Positions 1 through 6,745 of a stretch of 20,308 bases of DNA are shown here, one piece after another. Origin of the DNA: DATKDU01 sp035512595 (GTDB lineage: Bacteria > Planctomycetota > Planctomycetia > Pirellulales > Pirellulaceae); contig DATKDU010000321.1 of NCBI GenBank assembly GCA_035512595.1, positions 1-20,308 of the forward strand, in the 5' to 3' direction. The first letter of the stretch is position 1. Each line of letters begins with the position of its first letter. The notes below the pieces were generated by a model that was not told the origin of the DNA, searched no databases, and saw only the letters and a list, made by a program, of their open reading frames with translations. Both the position numbers and the translations under genes were made by a program.

Positions 1-31
1 GCTCCAATAGCCACTGCTGACGTTCACCCAT
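1..31 (-). CDS. 5' end of an unidentified divergent gene (partial)
   Basis: Only the first ten codons are inside the window; the minus strand reads MGERQQWLLE and then leaves the left edge. The start is supported by a strong ribosome binding site, AGGAG on the minus strand (plus positions 40-44), eight bases before the ATG at 31-29. The gene diverges from the alpha/beta hydrolase that starts at 200, so the roughly 170 bases between them should hold both promoters. The start codon itself lies inside a 12-bp inverted repeat. Ten residues are too few to name a family. Confidence 0.55.
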   Translation of the reverse strand, partial: MGERQQWLLE

Positions 32-99
32 CGCGTGATCTCCTGTGGTGCGAACTGGACGCGTTACCATCCAATCAAACCCCGGGAATCACGCGATGG
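28..99. repeat. 12-bp inverted repeat across a divergent start region
   Basis: CCATCGCGTGAT at 28-39 is repeated exactly as its reverse complement ATCACGCGATGG at 88-99, with 48 bases between the arms. The left arm includes the start codon of the leftward gene and abuts its ribosome binding site. Both arms lie in the gap before the hydrolase gene. The arms could be an operator for a dimeric regulator, or a trace of a small local duplication in inverted orientation. The sequence shows the repeat; a function is not shown. Confidence 0.5.
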
Positions 100-199
100 A
101 TTCATGCTCCGAAAAACGGGCAGGTGAATAAGACGGGTTGAGTGAGCAAAGTGCGGGAAGGAATATGTAACGCGCCTCCGGAGCCCAGGAGCCAAAACT

Positions 200-1030
200 G
201 TGAGCGCATTCACGACGAAAGACGGAACGCAGATTTATTACAAGGACTGGGGCACGGGACGGCCGGTCGTCTTTAGTCACGGCTGGCCACTGAGCGCGGA
301 CGCCTGGGAGGACCAAATGCTTTTCCTGGGCGAGCGCGGCTACCGGGTGATCGCGCACGACCGGCGCGGCCACGGCCGGTCGGGACAGCCGTGGGGCGGG
401 AATGACCTGGACACTTACGCCGACGATCTGGCGGCGCTGTTGGAAGTGCTCGACCTGAAGGACGTAACGCTCGTTGGCCACTCGACGGGCGGCGGCGAGG
501 TCGCTCGCTACATCGGTAGACACGGCACAGGGCGTGTCGCCGGGTCTGTGCTGATCGGCGCGATCCCGCCGCTGATGTTGAAGACCGCAGCCAATCCAGG
601 CGGCCTGCCGATTGAGGTCTTCGACGAAATCCGCGACAACGTCCTTGCCGATCGCTCCCAATTCTTCAAGGATCTTGCCAGCGGACCTTTCTTTGGCTTC
701 AACCGACCGGGCGCGAAGACTTCCCAAGGCATGATCGATTCATTTTGGCTCCAAGGGATGCAAGCCGGGCTCAAGAGTGTCTTCGACTGCATCAAAGCAT
801 TCTCGGAGACGGACCAGATGGATGACCTCAAAAAAATCGACGTGCCGACGCTCATCATCCACGGCGACGACGACCAGATCGTACCGATTGGGGCTGCGGC
901 GAATCGCTCGTCCAAGCTCGTCAAGGGCTCTACGCTCAAAGTCTACGCCGGTGCTCCGCATGGCCTGACGGCGACACACAAGGACCGGGTCAATTCCGAT
1001 TTGTTGGCCTTTCTCGAAGGACGAGATTGA
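200..1030 (+). CDS. Alpha/beta hydrolase, non-heme chloroperoxidase / arylesterase type
   Basis: This 276-residue protein has the usual length and layout of the cofactor-free chloroperoxidase/arylesterase family of alpha/beta hydrolases, cytoplasmic enzymes that hydrolyse esters and can show perhydrolase activity. Visible motifs are the oxyanion-side FSHGWP (residues 25-30), AHDRRGHGRS (52-61), the nucleophile elbow GHSTGGGE with Ser95, an acid in HGDDDQIVP (Asp223-225) and His254 in GAPHGL, completing the triad. There is no signal peptide or membrane segment. The start is a GTG at 200, chosen because AGGAG at 187-191 sits eight bases ahead and because the family begins close to this point (FTTKDGTQIYYKDWG). 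It is transcribed away from the partial gene at the left edge and is unrelated to the operon further right. The true substrate cannot be read from the sequence; halide oxidation in this family is often a side activity. Confidence 0.93.
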   Translation: MSAFTTKDGTQIYYKDWGTGRPVVFSHGWPLSADAWEDQMLFLGERGYRVIAHDRRGHGRSGQPWGGNDLDTYADDLAALLEVLDLKDVTLVGHSTGGGEVARYIGRHGTGRVAGSVLIGAIPPLMLKTAANPGGLPIEVFDEIRDNVLADRSQFFKDLASGPFFGFNRPGAKTSQGMIDSFWLQGMQAGLKSVFDCIKAFSETDQMDDLKKIDVPTLIIHGDDDQIVPIGAAANRSSKLVKGSTLKVYAGAPHGLTATHKDRVNSDLLAFLEGRD

Positions 1031-1247
1031 TCGTGCGGACGCCGGCCCTACACTTCCGGAGACCTTCTGCTCCCACGCCATCAGGTCGGCGCCCGCGGGG
1101 ATCTCGCCGCCGTCCAGACAAACCGGACGTGCCGCCGCCGCTCGATGCTCCGCGCGGCGCGGCAGGCCGAGCCGGCCGTGGCCGAGATTCGCCAGCAGAT
1201 TCGCGGCTCGGGTAGTCCTACAACGTTGGGGGAGAGTTCGCTGTGGT
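1031..1247. other. Gap between two convergent genes, no gene recognised
   Basis: The hydrolase ends at 1030 on the plus strand and the immunity-like gene ends at 1248 on the minus strand, so this gap holds two gene ends. Short open frames exist on both strands, but none shows a start with a ribosome binding site or a recognisable motif. The minus strand phrase VCLDGGEIPAGADLMAWEQK (within about 1060-1140) looks protein-like and might be a fossil, but it cannot be assigned. I see no clear terminator hairpin with a T tract. Confidence 0.4.
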
Positions 1248-1909
1248 TTACTTGCGCTTTCCTCTTTTTTTTGGCAGCGCCGCCCCAGGCCGCACGATAT
1301 AGCCTGCCTTTTCTTTGGCCTTGATCGCCTTTTCGAACTCCGCTCGCGCCTTCTCGATGCTGGGGAATTCGCGCGTCCATTCCTTGCCTTGGTATCCGAT
1401 CGAGGCAGCCCGTATGACACATCTGGTCACGCTCCATTCAATCTCCCAGAACTTTCGCACCCCTTCAGCCATGTCTATGTATTCGAGGTAGCGATAGCCT
1501 TTGCGGGCCGACGGCTTGACGTTAGTGCCGCGGCGAACAGGGAAGTAGTCGAAGGCACCGAGAAACTTCAGCGGGGAACGCTTGGGCCAGCGGCCGCGAA
1601 ACTTGTGGTGGTAAATTGCTACTACGGCATTCGCGGTGTCGATACCTTGATCCTTGGCCGATGCAGTGGCCGCTTCGGCGACGACGAATATGCCAGCGGT
1701 TTCAGCAGTTTCCTGACGCTCAGTGCAGTCTTGCTGAACTTGCCGTCCTGATAGTCAGGATCAACGTAAAACTCACCCAAATCCTTAGCGCAGGGATTCG
1801 TAGGACCATCGGACTCGAGATCCTCTGTGACGATGTAGTCCTGAAATACGGATTCGGCCATTTGTTCAGAAATCCAGACTGAAACCTTGAGCCGCTCTTC
1901 GATCAACAT
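1248..1909 (-). pseudogene. Imm22-family immunity domain fused to a degenerate WGR domain, frameshifted
   Basis: Two minus-strand frames join into one protein of about 220 residues if one base is restored near 1682. The first frame (1909 to about 1682) reads KVSVWISE, then CAKDLGEFYVDPDYQDGKF and SVRKLLKPLAYSSS. The second (about 1682 to 1248) continues AKDQGIDTANAVVAIYHHKF and PLKFLGAFDYF. Together these match, in order, the pattern I know for Imm22 immunity proteins of polymorphic toxin systems (VSxW start, acidic DY/DF motif, SY before the helix, GI-AN-VV, FLG-F-Y end). After this, YRYLEYIDMAEGVRKFWEIE through EKAIKAKEKAGYIV follows a WGR domain, but the WGR tripeptide itself is replaced (IRAASIGYQGKEWTREF). 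The start at 1909 has AGGA eight bases ahead. Without the shift, the first frame ends at 1622 after an unrelated tail. The break could be a real inactivating mutation, a sequencing error or, less likely, programmed frameshifting; no classic slippery heptamer is present. The surrounding base composition is lower in GC than the operon. Confidence 0.7.
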
Positions 1910-1917
1910 AGATTGAT

Positions 1918-1921
1918 TCCT
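1918..1921 (-). promoter_or_regulatory. Ribosome binding site deciding the Imm22-like start
   Basis: The minus strand reads AGGA here, with eight bases to the ATG at 1909-1907. The open frame runs upstream to an ATG at 1996, but that extension (MRRYNRFSRRSISVGG...) does not resemble the family and has no good binding site, so the start at 1909 is preferred. A minus-strand TAG of another frame (1922-1920) overlaps this site. Confidence 0.6.
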
Positions 1922-2070
1922 AGATGACAACTGTTGGGTGGGCCGCGTGCCACCGACGGATATCGATCGTCGCGAGAACCGGTTGTACCTTCTCAATCTG
2001 ATTCGAACCAGGCTGAGCTGAGCGACCAGAACCGAACTGCCGCCGCGTCAGGGGCAACGGCTCATCGTCC

Positions 2071-2247
2071 TTAGCCATCCGCGTGGGAGTCCCCCAGCTC
2101 CACGCCCTGACTCCCGCCACTGCCCTTCGCAGCCGGCTGGTCACGATTGAGGTCTCGGGGGACGATCTGCGTCCCCCCGCTCAATTTCGGCAGCGGTCGC
2201 CCATGCTCATCAGTTCTGAATCCAGCTCTGAACCAAGTGTTTGCAGC
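2071..2247 (-). pseudogene. Possible toxin or carrier-protein remnant upstream of the Imm22-like gene
   Basis: On the minus strand, a stretch open from a stop at 2250 to a stop at 2073-2071 reads TWFRAGFRTDEHGRPLPKL, then a polar Gly/Gln-rich tail. The phrase RTDEHGRP resembles the linker seen just before C-terminal toxin domains in some polymorphic toxins, and its place directly upstream of an Imm22-like gene is where a toxin would be expected. There is no start codon with a binding site and no complete domain. A second minus-strand stretch, MAKDDEPLPLTRRQFGSG at 2078-1920, continues in another frame toward the immunity gene. This is a weak reading based on context and may be chance. Confidence 0.2.
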
Positions 2248-2604
2248 CTAAGAGCTACCCTCGTGATTTTGCCCGCGACTAACGGCGGGGCGGACAACGG
2301 ACTTACAGTTGCGAACATTTTCTTCCGGTCGATACCGGATTTGGTCACCTATTACATAAAAAGGTTAGAAAAGATCGACGGGTAGCGCTACGGCAATCCG
2401 TCGCGAACGGCGCAGGCCGCGATTCTCCACCCATTGGGACGCACGCCCTGACGGCGAGTATGGTCCCGTGACCGTCGTTTACGAGAAGCTTGCGTAAGCA
2501 GGAAGAATTGACGATGATGGCGGCAGGCTCCTCACTGTTTCGTGACGTGGCTTGGTTTTACAGCAGGGGTTTGTGATTGCCACCACCATTGCACAGAGGG
2601 ACTG

Positions 2605-3612
2605 ATGAGCGAGAGAGCAGTCGCAACGGAAATGGCCGCGAGTCAGGTTCAGTCCTTTGTCGATCGGGTGCAAGCGATCCGCGCAGGGCTGCACCAGGCG
2701 ATTGTCGGGCAGGATGAGACGATCGACCTTCTCTTGAGCTGCGCCCTGACCGGGTCACACGCGCTGCTGGTCGGCGTGCCGGGACTGGCCAAGACCCTGA
2801 TGGTCAAGGCGCTGGCCTCGGCCTTTCACTGGAAATTCGCCCGCATCCAATTCACCCCCGATCTGATGCCGGCCGACATTACGGGCTACGAATTGCTCGG
2901 CCGCACCGGCGAGGACGGCGCGCCGACGATGGCCTTTCGCCCCGGGCCCGTGTTTGCCAACTTGGTGCTGGCCGACGAGATCAACCGCGCCGCCCCCAAG
3001 ACGCAGTCGGCACTTCTGGAGGCGATGGCGGAAAGGCACGTTACCGTGGGGGGCAAGACCTATCCGCTGGAAGAGCCGTTTCTCGTCGTGGCCACGCAGA
3101 ACCCGATCGAGCAGGAAGGGACCTATCCCCTCCCCGAGGCGCAGCTCGACCGCTTCATGATGGAAATCCGCATCGGCTATCCGTCTCCGGAGCAGGAAGA
3201 GGAGATCGTCATGAAGACGGCCGGCATCACGCCAACGCTCCCCGAGGCGGCATTCGACCGGGCGACCTTTTTGCAACTGCGCGATCTGGTCCTGTCGGTG
3301 CCGCTCCCCAAGCATGTCGCCGCGTATGCCGTGCGGCTTTGCGGCGGCAGCCGGCCCGCCGAAGAAACCGCTCTCAAGTACGTGAAGAACTACGTCACCT
3401 GGGGGGCCGGACCGCGCGGCTCGCAGAACCTGGTGTTGGCGGCCAAGGCCAAAGCGCTGCTGGAGGGGCGCACCGCGCCGACCGTCGCCGACGTGCAGGC
3501 GGTCGCTGTCCCCGTCCTGCGGCATCGCGTGCTGATCAACCATCGGGCCGTCGGCGACAGCATCAGCAGCACCAACGTCGTTGAGCACCTGTTGGAGGAG
3601 GTGGCCGCATGA
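2605..3612 (+). CDS. MoxR-family AAA+ ATPase
   Basis: The 335-residue protein is a standard-length MoxR ATPase, a cytoplasmic AAA+ chaperone-like enzyme that acts with VWA-domain partners, often in maturation of other proteins. Walker A is GVPGLAKT (57-64), Walker B is LVLADEINRA with Asp124 and Glu125, sensor 1 is in VVATQNPIEQEGTYPLPEAQ (Asn166), and the arginine finger region is LDRFMM (Arg183). The C-terminal lid carries the VLRHRVLIN and LLEEV phrases typical of the family. The open frame extends to an ATG at 2542, but that extension (MTWLGFTAGVCDCHH) is not family-like. The ATG at 2605 follows GAGGG at 2596-2600 and gives the usual N-terminus. Its stop overlaps the next start as ATGA, the classic coupled pair MoxR-DUF58. 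It is the first gene of the long operon and its likely motor. Confidence 0.96.
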   Translation: MSERAVATEMAASQVQSFVDRVQAIRAGLHQAIVGQDETIDLLLSCALTGSHALLVGVPGLAKTLMVKALASAFHWKFARIQFTPDLMPADITGYELLGRTGEDGAPTMAFRPGPVFANLVLADEINRAAPKTQSALLEAMAERHVTVGGKTYPLEEPFLVVATQNPIEQEGTYPLPEAQLDRFMMEIRIGYPSPEQEEEIVMKTAGITPTLPEAAFDRATFLQLRDLVLSVPLPKHVAAYAVRLCGGSRPAEETALKYVKNYVTWGAGPRGSQNLVLAAKAKALLEGRTAPTVADVQAVAVPVLRHRVLINHRAVGDSISSTNVVEHLLEEVAA

Positions 3613-4514
3613 GTGCCGCTGTCGCCAGCCGGTTCCTGGACCTGAGGGCGCTAGCGGCACTGGAGCATATGCGGTTCGCGACCCGTCAGCGGATCGAAGG
3701 GAGCTACAGCGGCCGCCATCGGTCGCGGCAGCAAGGGGGTGCCGGCGAGTTCGTCGATTTTCGGGAGTATGTCGCGGGGGAGGATTTGCGTCGGCTCGAC
3801 TGGAAGGTGTTGGCGCGGACCGGGCGGGCGTACCTGCGACTGTTTCAGGACGAGACGAACCTGCTGGGCGTGCTGGCGATCGACGCCAGCGGCTCGATGC
3901 GGTTCGGCGGGCACGACGGACAGCGGGTCACCAAGCTGGAATACGCGCAGTACCTGGCGACCGCCCTGTCGCACGTGATCAGCCGCGGGCAGGACCAGGT
4001 CGGCGTGGCGGTGCTCACGCAGCAGTTGGAAACATTTGTGCCGCCGGGGGGCGGGCAGAACCACGTGGCGCGCGTGCAGGAGACGATCGAGCAGATCGAG
4101 ACGCAGCCGACGACGACGATGGCCGAGGCGCTCCGCGAATTGTTCCAGCGCAGCACCCGCCGGGGCGTCCTGATCCTGATGAGCGATTTTCTGATGGAAG
4201 ACCTGGAGGGGGTCTATGCGGCGCTCCGGTTGTTCAAACATCGGCAGTCGGAGGTCATCGCGCTGCACCTGGTCGATCCGGATGAGGAGCGGCTCCCCGA
4301 AGGGGCGGCATTCCGTTTTGAGGGACTGGAAAACGAAGGCAACGTGAATTGCTCGCCGGCCGAGATTCGCACAATGTACCAGGAGCGTTTTGACGCGCAT
4401 GCCGCGGCGGTCCGCACGCTGACGCTGGCCGAGGCTTGCGACTATCGGCGGGTCTCGACGGGCGTTTCGTACTTGCAAACGCTGGGGGAGTTTTTGGTGG
4501 AGCGGTCGGGGTAA
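3609..4514 (+). CDS. DUF58 domain protein (VWA-like MoxR partner)
   Basis: This 301-residue protein is a complete DUF58 protein. The hallmark block runs from RIEGSYSGRHRSR (28-40) through GEFVDFREYVAGEDLRRLDW (46-65). It is followed by a VWA-like core with a metal-site motif DASGS (92-96) and a later LILMSDFLMEDLEG stretch. It has no membrane segment, so it is probably cytoplasmic. It starts within the stop codon of the MoxR gene (ATGA overlap), which couples their translation. DUF58 proteins nearly always sit beside MoxR ATPases, and the VWA-type fold is taken to act as adaptor between the ATPase and its target. The target here is presumably one of the membrane proteins encoded downstream; this is inferred from gene order. 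Confidence 0.95.
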   Translation: MSAAVASRFLDLRALAALEHMRFATRQRIEGSYSGRHRSRQQGGAGEFVDFREYVAGEDLRRLDWKVLARTGRAYLRLFQDETNLLGVLAIDASGSMRFGGHDGQRVTKLEYAQYLATALSHVISRGQDQVGVAVLTQQLETFVPPGGGQNHVARVQETIEQIETQPTTTMAEALRELFQRSTRRGVLILMSDFLMEDLEGVYAALRLFKHRQSEVIALHLVDPDEERLPEGAAFRFEGLENEGNVNCSPAEIRTMYQERFDAHAAAVRTLTLAEACDYRRVSTGVSYLQTLGEFLVERSG

Positions 4515-4522
4515 ACACAAGC

Positions 4523-4618
4523 CGTAGGGTGGGACAAGCTCGCCTCAGCGAGCGCCGGCCCACCGACCGCATCACGGTGGGCCGGCGCGGTTCTGCGAAC
4601 CGCTGGTCCCACCCTACG
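4523..4618. repeat. Cloverleaf-shaped palindromic intergenic repeat
   Basis: A 96-bp element fills most of the gap between the DUF58 and BatA-like genes. The outer arms, CGTAGGGTGGGAC (4523-4535) and GTCCCACCCTACG (4606-4618), are exact 13-bp inverted repeats. Inside them are three adjacent perfect hairpins: GCTCGC/GCGAGC (4538-4543 and 4548-4553), CGCCGGCCCACCG/CGGTGGGCCGGCG (4553-4565 and 4575-4587), and GCGGTTC/GAACCGC (4587-4593 and 4597-4603). A single strand could fold into a three-armed cloverleaf. It has no open reading frame, so it is either a non-autonomous mobile element or a REP/BIME-like repeat. I recall related GTAGGGTGGGAC repeats scattered in planctomycete genomes but cannot confirm copy number here. 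As it lies inside an operon it may also affect transcript stability or termination. Confidence 0.85.
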
Positions 4619-4637
4619 AAACTTCAGGCAGTCATAT

Positions 4638-6737
4638 ATGTTCCATCATCCATGGATCCTCGCGCTGGGAGCGGCGGCGGCCGTGCTGCCGGTGCTGATT
4701 CATTGGCTGACGCGGCCGCGGCCCACGCGGCTGGCCCTCTCCACGATCCGCTTCGTGCGCGAGGCGGTCAATCAGCGGCGGGCCCGGCATTGGCTCCGCG
4801 ATTTTCTCGTCCTGGCGCTGCGGACCGCGGCGGTGTCGCTGCTGGCTATGGCGATCGCGCGACCCTTTTTCGGCGAATCGCGCGAGCCGGTGCTCGACGA
4901 ATCCGCCAAGGTCGTGCGGATTGTGCTGCTGGATGTCAGCCAGAGCATGGCGGCGCAGTCGAAGGGGATCGCGTCGCTTGATCGCGGCCGGCCGATCGCC
5001 GCCCAAGAGCTTCAGTTCCGCCAAGAGCTGCGGGCCAATCTGATTCTTGCCGCGGCCCAGCCCCAGGCGGTCTTCGCCTCGGCTTCGACCAATTTCTCGG
5101 CCCTGCGCGATGCACTGGCCACTGCCGCCGCATTGCCACAGCGGCTGAACGTGCAGCCGGCGATCAATCTGGCGGGGGAAATGCTGTCGGCGGAAGGGGC
5201 GGCCGATGCGCGGCGCGAACTGGTGGTGGTCAGCGACTTTCAGCGGACCAACTGGGCCACTGCGAATTTTGATTCGCTTCCGCAAGGGACCGTGATCCGT
5301 CTGGAATCGGCCGCGCCGGCGGAAGGGGCCGGCAACTTCGCCATCACCCGCGTGGGTCTGGGCGGGAGAGCCGAGTCGGGACAAGAGGTGCGGCTGGAAG
5401 TGGACGTGGGCAATTTCACCGCCGCGGTGCAGGCGGTCCGCGCCGAAGTTCGGCTGGGAGAAGCGTCGTACCAGCTTTCCGGCACTTGCCCGCCGCTGGT
5501 CAAGACGACGCTGACGACGATGATTCGCGCCGGCGCCGCGGGATGGCAACTGGGGGAGGCACGCCTCGTCGGCATCGAGGACGCACTGGCTGCCGACAAC
5601 GTGCGTCCCTGCGCCTTCGAGGTGGTGCCGCCGCCGACCTACGCCTTCATCACCAGCGAGCCGGAGCAGCGGAGGCCATCTTCCAGCTACTTCCTGGAGC
5701 GGGCGCTGGCCCCCGTGGAGGCGACCGACCCGGCGACCCGCAAGCGGATCGTGCGCGTCGATCCCGAGCAGCTCGACCGCCAGTCGCTGGCGGCAGCCGA
5801 CCTGGTCCTGATCGATCATCCGGGGCAGTTGTCGGCGGAGTCGATCGCCATCCTGGCGTCGATGCTCAAGCGCGGCCGCGGCATGCTGTATGTCGCAGCG
5901 GAGCCGGCCGATGCTGTGAACCTCAAGCTGCTTACTGATGCGGTTGGTCCGTCGCTCAAACTGCCTGTGGAGTTCGCTCCGGTCCCGGTCGGGCAGGACC
6001 GCCGCAATTTGTTCCTCGGCCAGGTGCAGCGCGATTCGCCGCTGTTTGGCATGTTTGGAGACCAGCTTTCCGCGCTGACCGGGCCGCTGCGGTTTTCCGG
6101 CGGGCTCATTTCGCGACAGCAAGCCGGGGGACTTGCAGACGACGTTCTCGCCGCCTATTCCGACGGTTCGGTCTGCCTCGTCATGACAACCGGCCAGGGG
6201 GCATCGCTGGCGGTGCTGAATGCGGATCTGGAGCAATCGAACCTGCCGACGTCGCCGCTGTTTGTGCCGCTGGTCGGTGAGATCACGCGGATGCTGGTGG
6301 CGGGCAAGCAGGCCAGCCGCGAGCAATCCAGCGGCGAGCCGCTGTCGATCGCGCTGCCGGGGAAGGTCGATCGGGCTGATGAGTTGGCGGTCGCCGGGCC
6401 GGAAGGAACTGCGGACGGCAGCGGCGAACTGACGCAGGAGCCGCTGGGGATCGTGTGGCGCTCGCCGGCCGCCGCAGCTCCGGGCGTGCACCAGGTGAAG
6501 CGCGCCGGCGAGACGATCTTCGCCCTGGCGACGGTCATTCCCGAAGAGGAAGCCGATTTGCGCTCGCTCTCGGCGGATGTCTTTCAAACGCGGCTGGCCG
6601 GACAGCGCGACGTTCGCTTCCGGGCCTACTCGGCCGACCAGACGCATGAGCGCGACCGGCTGTGGACCTGGCTGGCGGTTGCCTGCGCAGCCTGCGTGCT
6701 GGGGGAATTCGTGGCGCTGCGCCTCTTTCGCACGTAG
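4638..6737 (+). CDS. BatA N-terminal domain membrane protein with VWA-like and Rossmann-like regions
   Basis: This 699-residue protein starts with the BatA/aerotolerance N-terminal domain: membrane segment at about 5-24, the phrase HWLTRPRPTRLALSTIRFVRE (22-42), and a second membrane segment at about 55-77 ending in ARPFF. A VWA-like region follows, with DVSQS (99-103) and VVVSDFQ, but where a second metal-site threonine is expected it reads PAINLAGE, so the metal site may be incomplete. The middle holds an Ig-like stretch and then a Rossmann or glutamine-amidotransferase-like region (TYAFITSEPEQ, LVLIDHPG, MLKRGRGMLYVAAEP). A last membrane segment (about 675-697, WTWLAVACAACVLGEFVAL) ends in RLFRT. 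The topology suggests a large exported middle. The start at 4638 comes 19 bases after the palindromic repeat, with a modest AGGCAG ahead. Its stop overlaps the binding site of the next gene. Confidence 0.88.
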   Translation: MFHHPWILALGAAAAVLPVLIHWLTRPRPTRLALSTIRFVREAVNQRRARHWLRDFLVLALRTAAVSLLAMAIARPFFGESREPVLDESAKVVRIVLLDVSQSMAAQSKGIASLDRGRPIAAQELQFRQELRANLILAAAQPQAVFASASTNFSALRDALATAAALPQRLNVQPAINLAGEMLSAEGAADARRELVVVSDFQRTNWATANFDSLPQGTVIRLESAAPAEGAGNFAITRVGLGGRAESGQEVRLEVDVGNFTAAVQAVRAEVRLGEASYQLSGTCPPLVKTTLTTMIRAGAAGWQLGEARLVGIEDALAADNVRPCAFEVVPPPTYAFITSEPEQRRPSSSYFLERALAPVEATDPATRKRIVRVDPEQLDRQSLAAADLVLIDHPGQLSAESIAILASMLKRGRGMLYVAAEPADAVNLKLLTDAVGPSLKLPVEFAPVPVGQDRRNLFLGQVQRDSPLFGMFGDQLSALTGPLRFSGGLISRQQAGGLADDVLAAYSDGSVCLVMTTGQGASLAVLNADLEQSNLPTSPLFVPLVGEITRMLVAGKQASREQSSGEPLSIALPGKVDRADELAVAGPEGTADGSGELTQEPLGIVWRSPAAAAPGVHQVKRAGETIFALATVIPEEEADLRSLSADVFQTRLAGQRDVRFRAYSADQTHERDRLWTWLAVACAACVLGEFVALRLFRT

Positions 6738-6745
6738 GACCTGTC

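Larger units (their letters stand above)
1910..2604. other. Gene-poor, lower-GC gap before the MoxR operon
   Basis: No intact gene is recognised in these roughly 700 bases apart from the doubtful remnant at 2071-2247. A plus-strand open frame at 2083-2385 has no family-like motif and no binding site. GC content drops visibly (28 of 60 bases in 2341-2400 are G or C), unlike the operon. The operon promoter must lie in the right part of this gap. TTGACG at 2508-2513 is a possible -35 box, but I find no convincing -10 at the right spacing. Confidence 0.4.

Noticed and set aside
89..727. Minus-strand open frame of 212 codons opposite the hydrolase
   Set aside because: The plus-strand hydrolase is unmistakable; the minus frame has no motif and is Arg-rich in the manner of antisense frames.
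1670..1695. Programmed ribosomal frameshift in the Imm22-WGR gene
   Set aside because: The join lies in a TCGTCGTCG run with no slippery A or T heptamer and no obvious stimulating hairpin, so a one-base mutation or sequencing error is more likely.
2083..2385. Plus-strand open frame of 100 codons in the lower-GC gap
   Set aside because: It has no binding site, no family-like motif and sits opposite the possible toxin remnant; not supported as a gene.
4523..4618. tRNA or other structured RNA gene suggested by the cloverleaf shape
   Set aside because: Arm lengths do not fit a tRNA, there is no anticodon arm or T-loop sequence and no CCA-type acceptor end; a DNA palindromic repeat explains it better.
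4632..6647. Minus-strand open frame of 671 codons
   Set aside because: It lies wholly opposite the BatA-like gene, is rich in Arg, Gln and His with no recognisable domain, and is the usual antisense shadow of a GC-rich coding sequence.
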